NCBI RefSeq assembly: GCF_900182545.1
Contig: NZ_FXTJ01000002.1
Coordinates: forward strand, 186,001 to 250,000
DNA length: 64,000 bases
Direction: 5' to 3'
Source: Geodermatophilus aquaeductus
GTDB taxonomy: Bacteria; Actinomycetota; Actinomycetes; Mycobacteriales; Geodermatophilaceae
Shown: piece after piece, positions 41,569 through 48,303 of the stretch
How the letters are laid out: every line of letters starts with the position of its first letter
Numbering within the stretch: the first letter of the stretch is position 1
Translations under genes and position numbers: made by a program
The notes under the pieces: model-generated
Told to the model about the DNA's origin: nothing
Databases searched by the model: none
What the model saw: the letters and a program-made list of their open reading frames with translations, nothing else

Positions 41569-41627
41569 CCGGCCGTCCTCAGCGGTCGACGTCGCGGTCG
41601 GTCCCGACAACGGGTCATCACAGGCAG

Positions 41628-41650
41628 TGCAGCGCTTGCAGCGCTAAAGT
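41628..41650 (+). promoter_or_regulatory. Direct-repeat operator and -10-like box upstream of vapB
   Basis: Two tandem copies of TGCAGCGCT (41628-41636 and 41637-41645) are followed by TAAAGT (41645-41650), a possible -10 element, six bases before the vapB ATG. Such a position would make the transcript nearly leaderless. Short repeats at this place are expected for autorepression by VapBC, but binding is inferred. Confidence 0.4.
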
Positions 41651-41656
41651 GCATGC

Positions 41657-41899
41657 ATGGCGACCATCCAGATCCGGGACGTGCCCGAGGACATCCACCG
41701 GACCTACCGCCGACGCGCCGCGGACGCCGGCAAGAGCCTGCAGGAGTTCCTCCTGGCCGAGCTCATCGCGGGTGCGCGTGCGCAGACCCCGGCCGAGGTG
41801 GTGGCGGAGGTCCGGGAGCACCTGGAGCGGAGCGCCGGTGCGGGCTTCAGCCCCATGTCCTCGGCCGACCTCGTCCGCGCCGACCGCGACAGCCGGTGA
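41657..41899 (+). CDS. vapB: VapB-type antitoxin (ribbon-helix-helix, FitA-like)
   Basis: The 80-residue protein opens with MATIQIRDVPEDIHRTYRRRAADAG, a ribbon-helix-helix DNA-binding motif of the FitA/RHH type, and ends with a tail that would embrace the PIN toxin. The downstream toxin GTG overlaps its TGA (GTGA at 41896-41899). RHH antitoxins autoregulate and block the RNase active site of VapC. Confidence 0.88.
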   Translation: MATIQIRDVPEDIHRTYRRRAADAGKSLQEFLLAELIAGARAQTPAEVVAEVREHLERSAGAGFSPMSSADLVRADRDSR

Positions 41900-42309
41900 G
41901 GGTCCTCGACGCGTCCGTGGTCATCGACGCCATGGCCGTCGCCGGACCTGCCGGGGACAGCGCCCGGCGCCTCGTCTCGGAGGAGTCATGGCTGCACCTG
42001 CCGTCGATGGCCGGTGCGGAGATCACCTCGGCGCTGCGGAGCATGGTCCTCCGCGGCGTGCTGAGCGCCGGTGACGCCCGCGTGGCCGCGGTCCGCGCGT
42101 CACGACTCCGAGCTCGGCGCTATCCGTTCGAGCCCTTCCTCGCGAGGGTGTGGGACCTGCGCGACAACGTGACCGTCTACGACGCCTGGTACGTCGCGCT
42201 GGCCGAGTCCCTCGATGCACCCCTGGTCACCGCGGACGACCGGCTACGCCGCGCCGACGGTCCACGCTGCGAGGTCCTCAGCCCCGAAGAGGCCCTCGTC
42301 GGCAGGTGA
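41896..42309 (+). CDS. vapC: VapC-type PIN-domain ribonuclease toxin
   Basis: The 137-residue PIN protein starts VRVLDASVVIDAM, giving the first active-site Asp at residue 5. A Glu in MAGAEITSAL and the pair of Asp in TVYDAWYVALAESL and VTADDRL complete the four acidic residues. The enzyme is expected to cut RNA in the absence of VapB. Codon use is like the neighbours, so there is no strong sign of recent transfer. Confidence 0.9.
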   Translation: MRVLDASVVIDAMAVAGPAGDSARRLVSEESWLHLPSMAGAEITSALRSMVLRGVLSAGDARVAAVRASRLRARRYPFEPFLARVWDLRDNVTVYDAWYVALAESLDAPLVTADDRLRRADGPRCEVLSPEEALVGR

Positions 42310-42339
42310 TCGTGGCAGCACAGTGAGCTGTGAGCCGGC

Positions 42340-42804
42340 TCAGCGGTCGACGTAGCGGTCGATCTCGACGACGAACTGCCCGGTGGCGGTGTTGGCGTCG
42401 ACGAACTCCGGCAGCAGCGGGATCCGCACCGTCACGGTGGCGCAGACGGAGAACTCCTCCCCGGGCGCCAGCGTCGGCGCGTACCCGCCCGCCCCGTCGT
42501 CGCACGCGACGCCGGCCGGTACGAAGGACAGCCGCACGTCGGTGGCGTCCACCGACTGGTCGGCCACGGCCAGCTGCGCCGCCCGCTCGGCCCGCGCCAG
42601 CCCGGAGCCGGCGTCGGGCGCGGTGGCCAGCGCCCGCCCGGCCTCCCGCGCGGCCGCCGTCGCCGCGAACACCCCGCGCTGCACCGCCGAGAACCCGGCG
42701 ACGACGTAGACCAGCGGCACGAACACCACCAGCGCGACGAACACGAACTCGACGATCGCCGACCCGCGCTCGCCGCCGCGCAGACGCGCCCGCAGCCACC
42801 TCAC
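42340..42804 (-). CDS. TadE-family pilus assembly protein
   Basis: The 154-residue protein has the class III prepilin-like start ERGSAIVEFVFVALVVFVPLVYVVAGF, where GSAIVEF gives the Glu at position +5 and a single transmembrane helix follows. The rest is an extracellular domain with two cysteines. TadE/TadF/TadG-like pseudopilins assist assembly of Tad (Flp) pili. GTG 42804 overlaps the next gene's stop (GTGA). Confidence 0.85.
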   Translation of the reverse strand: MRWLRARLRGGERGSAIVEFVFVALVVFVPLVYVVAGFSAVQRGVFAATAAAREAGRALATAPDAGSGLARAERAAQLAVADQSVDATDVRLSFVPAGVACDDGAGGYAPTLAPGEEFSVCATVTVRIPLLPEFVDANTATGQFVVEIDRYVDR

Positions 42805-43199
42805 GCGGCCTCCTCCACCGCGCGGCCGGTGACGTCGAGCGGCAGCAGGTCGCCCAGCCCCGCCAGCAGCGTCGGCACCGCGCCGGTGCAGCGCACGCTC
42901 ACCAGCACCAGGCCGGTGCCGTCGACCCCCTCCGCCGCGGTGCACACCAGTCCCACGGCGGTGCCGGCCGACGTCGCCCGCGCCACCGTGGCCAGCGTCC
43001 GCCCGGTGGCGGCGCCGGTGGGCACGTCGGCGTTGGCCGCGTACCGGGCGCCCTCCTGCGCGCTGGCCGTCACCACGTTGCGGACGTGCACGTAGACGGC
43101 CACCTGCAGCACCGCCAGCAGCAGCACGACGACGAGCACCGAGACCAGCACGAAGTCGACGACCGCGCTGCCCCGCTCGCGGTCGTCGACCTCAGCCAC
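42801..43199 (-). CDS. Second TadE-like pseudopilin
   Basis: This 132-residue protein has the same lead, ERGSAVVDFVLVSVLVVVLLLAV, with an Asp at the +5 position instead of Glu, then one transmembrane helix and a small outer domain ending in LPLDVTGRAVEEAA. It starts at GTG 43199, within the preceding 43192 frame by eight bases, so the three genes are tightly packed. Together with the gene at 42340 it belongs to the minor pilins of the Tad machine. Confidence 0.83.
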   Translation of the reverse strand: MAEVDDRERGSAVVDFVLVSVLVVVLLLAVLQVAVYVHVRNVVTASAQEGARYAANADVPTGAATGRTLATVARATSAGTAVGLVCTAAEGVDGTGLVLVSVRCTGAVPTLLAGLGDLLPLDVTGRAVEEAA

Positions 43200-43410
43200 C
43201 GGCCGTGACGGAGGCCAGCGCGTTCTGCACCGCCGACACGATCGCCTCGCGGAACGGCACGAGGATGGCCAGCACGAGCGCCGCCGTCATCACGGTGATC
43301 ATCACCCAGCCGGGGACGTCGCCCCGCTCGGGATCGTCGTCCCGCAGCCGCGCGGCCACCCCCCTCGTCAGCGTCGCCGTCAGTGTGAGCAGCCAGGCCC
43401 AGGCCCGCAT
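43192..43410 (-). CDS. Small Tad-cluster membrane protein, possible pilin-like subunit
   Basis: The 72-residue protein has an N-terminal hydrophobic stretch, a basic/acidic linker (RLRDDDPERGDVPGW) and a second hydrophobic helix (VMITVMTAALVLAILVPF), ending in a short polar tail. The position in the cluster is where Flp major pilins or DUF4244-like pilins usually sit. The G-D-V-P-G-W around the predicted cleavage lacks the usual Glu, so it is not a normal Flp prepilin. The role is inferred only from position. Confidence 0.6.
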   Translation of the reverse strand: MRAWAWLLTLTATLTRGVAARLRDDDPERGDVPGWVMITVMTAALVLAILVPFREAIVSAVQNALASVTAGG

Positions 43411-43440
43411 GCGTCGTCCTCCTCCGTTGTGCGCCGGCGC

Positions 43441-44376
43441 TCAGCGCGCCAGCGAGACGATGCTGATCAGCCCCGGGAACAGGGCGAACAGGACGGTGAC
43501 CGGCAGCACCAGGAAGACGACCGGCACCATCATCTGGATCTCCTTGCGGCCGCCGGCCTCGAGCAGCCGGCGCTTGCCGGCCTCGCGGACGTCGGCGGCC
43601 TGCGCGCGCAGCACCTCGGCCAGCGGGGTGCCGCGCTCGATGGCCACGAGCAGGCCGTCGACGAAGCGGGCGAGCGCGTCGACCGACGTCCGGTCGGCCA
43701 CCTGCTGCAGGGCCGTGACCAGGGGGACGCCGGCCCGCGCGCGGCCGAGCGCGCCGCCGAGCTCGCGGGCCAGCTCGCCCCCCGACAGCCGCGTCACCCG
43801 GGCGATCGCCGCCGCAGGCCCCTCCCCCGCGGTCACCGCGAGCGCCAGCAGCTCGGCGACGACCGGGAACTCTGCGAGCAGCAGGTCCTCGCGCCGGCGC
43901 ACCTGCTGGGTGAGCCACCAGTCGCGGCCGAGGACGCCGCCGAGCAGCCCGGCCAGGCACAGCAGCGCCACCGACAGCACGTTGACGCCGCCGGCCAGCA
44001 GCGAGCCGACCGCGGCCACCAGCGCGGCGCCGAGCAGGCCGAGCCCGCCCCACACGACCTGCTCGACGCGGAGGTCCTCGACGGTCTGCTCGGCGCCCAG
44101 GGCGTCCAGGCGGCGCCGGACGGCGGCGCGCCCGCCGAGCACGCGGTCGACGAACCGGGCGCCGTCGGCGACCACCGGGCCGAACACGCGGCGCGCGGCG
44201 GTGAGCAGGCCCGGCTCGGTCGCCGTCCCGAGCAGCCGCGACGGCGGCGGAGTGTCGTGCACGTAGGGCGCGAGCCGGTCGACCAGCCGCACCGCGCGGA
44301 ACGGCGGCGCGAAGGAGACGACCAGCAGCACTCCAACTGCGGCGACTCCGCCGAGCAGCATCCCGAAGAGCGTCAC
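43441..44376 (-). CDS. tadC: Type II secretion/Tad pilus inner-membrane protein TadC
   Basis: The 311-residue protein (GTG 44376) is of the T2SS F/GspF family. A cytoplasmic F-domain (about residues 165-290) contains DLLLAEFPVVAELLALAVTAGEGPAAAI, and helices at the start, at about 110-150 and near the end cross the membrane. With TadB it forms the inner-membrane platform on which the TadA ATPase acts. The GTG overlaps the stop of the upstream tadB-like gene. Confidence 0.87.
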   Translation of the reverse strand: MTLFGMLLGGVAAVGVLLVVSFAPPFRAVRLVDRLAPYVHDTPPPSRLLGTATEPGLLTAARRVFGPVVADGARFVDRVLGGRAAVRRRLDALGAEQTVEDLRVEQVVWGGLGLLGAALVAAVGSLLAGGVNVLSVALLCLAGLLGGVLGRDWWLTQQVRRREDLLLAEFPVVAELLALAVTAGEGPAAAIARVTRLSGGELARELGGALGRARAGVPLVTALQQVADRTSVDALARFVDGLLVAIERGTPLAEVLRAQAADVREAGKRRLLEAGGRKEIQMMVPVVFLVLPVTVLFALFPGLISIVSLAR

Positions 44377-45236
44377 TGGAGCACCCGCACGTCCTGCGGC
44401 AGCCGCCCGATGCGCATCATCAGCCGGTACGCGACGAGGCAGACGGCGCCGCCGCCGACCAGCAGCGCGGTGCCGAGCGGGGTGTCGTAGGCGGCCAGCG
44501 TCGTCGACTGGGTCGCGAGCAGCAGGAGCACCACCCACGGCGCGCCGACGGCGAGCCGCGCGGCCTGCACCACCCAGCCCTGCCGGGTCTCCAGCTCGGC
44601 GCGGGCGCGGGCGTCCTCGCGGAGGAAGCCGGCCAGCGTCCGCAGCACCCGGCCGAGATCGGAGCCGCCGACCTCCCGGGCCACCCGCAGCGTCTCGACG
44701 ATGCGGTCGCCCACCGGGTCGGCGAGGTCGGCCTTGAGCCGGTCGAGGCCCTCGCCGAAGCGCCCGCTGGAGCGGTGGTCGGCGGCGAAGCGGGCGAACG
44801 GCGGGCGCAGCACCTCGGGGCCGCGGGTGGCCAGCGCCGCCAGCGACTCGGGCAGCGACAGCCCGGCGCGCACGGCCGAGGCCAGGTTGTCGACCACCTC
44901 GGGCCACACCTCGCGCAGGTCGGCCCGCCGGCGCGCGGCCAGCCGCCGCACCTGCGCGTGCGGCAGCGCGGCGGCGAAGACGCCGAAGGCGAGGCTGACG
45001 GTGACCGTGCCGGTGGTGAGCAGGACGACGACGAGCGCCAGCACCCCGAGCGCGACCTGCAGCGCGACCAGCTGGGCGGGGTTGATGCCGGTCAGCCCGG
45101 CCTCGGCCAGCAGCCGCGCCCGGCGTCCCGGCCCCCGCGGGGTCGTGCTGCGCCGCGGCGCGCGGGGCCCACTGCGCCAGACGAGCAGCAGACCCACGCC
45201 GAGCAGAAGCCCGAGCAACGCGCCGGTCAGCTCCAC
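44373..45236 (-). CDS. tadB: Tad pilus inner-membrane protein TadB
   Basis: The 287-residue protein starts at GTG 45236 and is another T2SS F-family member: an N-terminal transmembrane helix, two further helices near 65-90, an F-domain with EVWPEVVDNLASAVRAGLSLPESLAALATRGP, and two terminal helices. Order tadA-tadB-tadC is the usual one for the Tad locus. Its start lies within the last bases of tadA. Confidence 0.87.
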   Translation of the reverse strand: MELTGALLGLLLGVGLLLVWRSGPRAPRRSTTPRGPGRRARLLAEAGLTGINPAQLVALQVALGVLALVVVLLTTGTVTVSLAFGVFAAALPHAQVRRLAARRRADLREVWPEVVDNLASAVRAGLSLPESLAALATRGPEVLRPPFARFAADHRSSGRFGEGLDRLKADLADPVGDRIVETLRVAREVGGSDLGRVLRTLAGFLREDARARAELETRQGWVVQAARLAVGAPWVVLLLLATQSTTLAAYDTPLGTALLVGGGAVCLVAYRLMMRIGRLPQDVRVLQ

Positions 45237-46471
45237 GACGACGTCCCGAGCAGCGCGGCGAGGTCGAACCCGGCGGCGGCGAACCGCTCGGGGTGGGGCG
45301 GGAAGCCGTCGGCGCGGACCAGCCGGCCCTCCCGGGTGGTGAAGACGTCGGCCAGCTCGATCACGCCGTCCTCGGCCCGCCCGGGCACCGCCACGACCTC
45401 GCGCACCCGGCGCTGCCCCGAGGCCTCCGTGGCCACGTGCACGACCAGGTCGACGCTGGCCGCGACCGTGGGGACGACGAAGGCGTGGCCGATGTTGTCG
45501 CCGGCCAGCAGCGGCAGCGTGCACATCTTCACCACGGCCTCGCGGGCACTGTTGGCGTGCAGCGTGCACATTCCCGGCAGCCCGCTGTTGAGCGCGATCA
45601 GCAGGTCCAGGCACTCCTCCTGCCGCACCTCGCCGACGACGATCCGCGAGGGCCGCATCCGCAGCGCCTCCTTGACCAGCCGCCGCAGCGGGATCTCGCC
45701 GGCACCCTCGAGGTTGGGCTGGCGGGTCTGCATCGCGACGACGTCGGGCAGCGGCACCCGCAGCTCGAAGACCTCCTCGCAGGTGATCACCCGTTCGCGG
45801 GCCGGGATCGCCGAGCAGAGGCAGTTGAGCAGCGTCGTCTTGCCCGCCTGGGTGCCGCCGGAGACGAGCACGTTGAGGCCGGCGGCGACGGCGGCCTCGA
45901 GGAAGCGCGCCGCCTGAGGGGTCAGCGTGCCGGTGGCGACCAGCTCGTCGAGGCCGTGCGCGCGCAGCACGAACTTGCGGATGTTGACGGCCATGTGCCG
46001 ACGGGTGATGTCGGGGATGACCACGTGCAGCCGAGAGCCGTCGGGCAGCATCGCGTCGACGAAGGGCTGGCTCATGTCGATGCGCCGCCCCGAGCTGCGC
46101 AGCATGCGCTCGACCAGGTCGGCCAGCTCGCCGGCGCCGAGGATCGTCGTCGTCAGCTCGCTGCGGCCGCGGCGGGCCACGAACACCCGGCCCGGCTCGT
46201 TGACCCAGATCTCCTCGACCTCGGGGGCGTCGAGGTGGCGCTGCAGGGGCCCGAAGCCGGCCACCCGGTCGAGCACGTCGCGCACCACCGACTCGGCGTC
46301 GCCGATGGGCGGCAGCGCCGAGGTCAGCGACCGCTCGGAGTAGTCGGCGACGACGTCGCGCACCAGCACGCGGACCGGCGCGGGATCGCTGAACGGGTCG
46401 AGCCCGCGGCGCCGGATGAGCTCGCGCACCTCGCCGTCGACGACCTCGAGAGCGCTCGTCGCAGTCGGCAC
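45227..46471 (-). CDS. tadA: Tad pilus assembly ATPase, CpaF/TadA family
   Basis: The 414-residue protein (GTG 46471) is a secretion ATPase of the GspE/VirB11 superfamily. Motifs: Walker A GGTQAGKTTLL, an Asp/His-box region ITCEEVFELRVPLPDVV, Walker B-like RIVVGEVRQEE and the MCTLHANSAREAV loop. A pilus-type N-terminal domain (residues 1-130) precedes them. It powers pilin extrusion. No TadZ-type or prepilin-peptidase gene is visible nearby, so those components must be elsewhere. Confidence 0.92.
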   Translation of the reverse strand: MPTATSALEVVDGEVRELIRRRGLDPFSDPAPVRVLVRDVVADYSERSLTSALPPIGDAESVVRDVLDRVAGFGPLQRHLDAPEVEEIWVNEPGRVFVARRGRSELTTTILGAGELADLVERMLRSSGRRIDMSQPFVDAMLPDGSRLHVVIPDITRRHMAVNIRKFVLRAHGLDELVATGTLTPQAARFLEAAVAAGLNVLVSGGTQAGKTTLLNCLCSAIPARERVITCEEVFELRVPLPDVVAMQTRQPNLEGAGEIPLRRLVKEALRMRPSRIVVGEVRQEECLDLLIALNSGLPGMCTLHANSAREAVVKMCTLPLLAGDNIGHAFVVPTVAASVDLVVHVATEASGQRRVREVVAVPGRAEDGVIELADVFTTREGRLVRADGFPPHPERFAAAGFDLAALLGTSSWS

Positions 46472-46615
46472 CGCACCCCCGTCTCGCCTGCCCGACCCCG
46501 TTCGGGACGACGGGACGATAGGGAGACGCGGCCGTTCCGCGGGAGGCTCGTCAGCCGATCTGTGGACAGCGCGTGCGCGGCCGGGGACCGGCGCCACCCG
46601 GTCGGGTGTCCCCCG

Positions 46616-48136
46616 TCAGCGGAGCAGGGCGAGTACGCGGCCGGCGGACTGGTTGGCCTGCGCCAGCATGGCGGTGCCGGCCTGCGCGAGGACCTGGCCG
46701 CGGGTGAGCGCGGTGACCTCCTCGGCCACGTCGACGTCGCGGATCCGCGACTCCGCCGCCGTCGCGTTCTCGATCGAGACGTTCAGGCGCTGCACCCCCG
46801 AGGTGAACCGGTTGTCCATCGCGCCGATCTCGGCCCGCAGGTCCGACACCCAGCCGATCGCCCGATCGAGCGCGCGCAGCGTGCCGGCGGTCCCGGCGTC
46901 CCCGGTGTAGTACGGCGTCATCGCGTGCGCGTCGGCGGCCGTCGACGTCGGGCCGGGCGTCGGCGCGGTGAAGACCAGCCCGGTCGCGGTCGCGACGAAG
47001 GGGCTGAAGGTCGTGCCGAGGGCGGCGATCGCCGCGGCGTCGAGCCGGTCGATGCGGTCCTGCACCGAGACGGCGCCGGTGTAGTCCACCGAGCTGAGGT
47101 CGAAGGTGCGCCCGCCGTAGGTAAGCGTGCCGACGAGCGCGTCGTAGCTGGTGGCGTACGCGTCGGCGGAGACGTAGTCGCCGGCCAGGAGGAGCCGCCC
47201 GGCCGACGGGGTGTTGCGGGCGGCGGGGACGGCGGCGTCCACCGTGGCGGCGGTCCCGCCGGTGTAGTGCGGGGTGAGGGCGGCGGCGTCGGCAGGGAGC
47301 GACGTCGGGCCGGGCGTCGCGCCGGTGAGCACCAGGCCCGAGCCCGACGCGGTGAAGGAGCCGGCGCCCAGCGCGGCGCCGAGCCGGTCGAGGTGGTCCT
47401 GCGCCGTGACGGCGCCCGTCCAGTCGACCGTCCCGAGGTCGAGGGTCCGGCCGTCGTACGTGACCGTCCCGGTCAGCGCGCGGAAGGCGGCGCCGGACGT
47501 GTAGTCGCCGGCCAGCGTAAGCCGGCCGGGTGCCGGGGTGCTCGGCTCCACGGCGACGGCCCGGCTCAGCGTGTGCTGCAGGCCGAGCCCGCCGGTCAGG
47601 TCGACGTCGGAGAGCCCGAGCCCGGCGACGTCGACCGCCCGGCCGGAGACGGCGAGGACGACGCGCACGGTGTCGCCGGCGTCGGCGCCGGCCTGGACCA
47701 GCCGGTCGTAGGTGCCGTCGAGCAGGGCGATGCCGTTGAACGACGTGCGGCCGGCGACGTCGTCGATCTCGGCCTTGAGCTGCTCGAACTCCGCGCGGAC
47801 GGCGGCCGTCGCCTGCGCGTCGAGGAGCCCGGCGTTGCCGCCCTGCACGGCGAGGTCGCGCATCCGCCGCAGCATCGACTGGACGCCGTCGAGGGCGGCG
47901 TCGGCGGTCCGCAGCAGGCCGATGCCGTCCTGGGTGTTGCGCACGGCCTGGGTCATCCCGCGGACCTGGGCGCGCAGGCCCTCGGAGACGCCGAGCCCCG
48001 TCGCGTCGTCGGCAGCGGTGGCGATCCGCAGCCCGGAGGCCAGCCGCCGCAGCGACGTCGCCACGGACTGGTCCGTCCGCCCCAGCGCGCGGGAGGTCCC
48101 GAGCGCCGCCACGTGCGTGGCGATACCCAGACCCAT
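46616..48136 (-). CDS. Flagellin with a duplicated central domain
   Basis: The 506-residue protein has conserved flagellin termini: N-terminal D0/D1 helices (RRLASGLRIATAADDATGLGVSEGL, residues 31-55) and C-terminal helices (RFTSGVQRLNVSIENATAAESRIRDVDVAEE, about 443-474, and a hydrophobic end). The middle contains two about 100-residue units, residues 202-298 and 311-418, each running from GRLxLAGDY through YxGRTxDL and TPGPTS to TPxYTG. No other flagellar gene is in the window. A GGAGG lies 10 bases before the ATG. No sigma-28-type promoter is evident. Confidence 0.93.
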   Translation of the reverse strand: MGLGIATHVAALGTSRALGRTDQSVATSLRRLASGLRIATAADDATGLGVSEGLRAQVRGMTQAVRNTQDGIGLLRTADAALDGVQSMLRRMRDLAVQGGNAGLLDAQATAAVRAEFEQLKAEIDDVAGRTSFNGIALLDGTYDRLVQAGADAGDTVRVVLAVSGRAVDVAGLGLSDVDLTGGLGLQHTLSRAVAVEPSTPAPGRLTLAGDYTSGAAFRALTGTVTYDGRTLDLGTVDWTGAVTAQDHLDRLGAALGAGSFTASGSGLVLTGATPGPTSLPADAAALTPHYTGGTAATVDAAVPAARNTPSAGRLLLAGDYVSADAYATSYDALVGTLTYGGRTFDLSSVDYTGAVSVQDRIDRLDAAAIAALGTTFSPFVATATGLVFTAPTPGPTSTAADAHAMTPYYTGDAGTAGTLRALDRAIGWVSDLRAEIGAMDNRFTSGVQRLNVSIENATAAESRIRDVDVAEEVTALTRGQVLAQAGTAMLAQANQSAGRVLALLR

Positions 48137-48249
48137 CCCCCGCGCCTCCGTGCTCTCGGGGCCCGCCGCGTCCGTGCGGCAGGGACCTCCTGTCACAACG
48201 GCACCACGCGACCCGTCCTCGACCCGAACCGGTCAGTCCACTGCGCGGA

Positions 48250-48290
48250 CGCTCGTGCTCTGCCCCCGGACAGTGGGCAGAGCACGAGCG
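48250..48290 (-). terminator. Terminator of the GGDEF-EAL gene
   Basis: Bases 48250-48265 and 48275-48290 make a perfect 16-bp stem with a nine-base loop. It starts 14 bases after the stop of the leftward GGDEF-EAL gene and lies upstream of the flagellin gene. Confidence 0.75.
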
Positions 48291-48303
48291 AGCGCGGGGT
48301 CCG

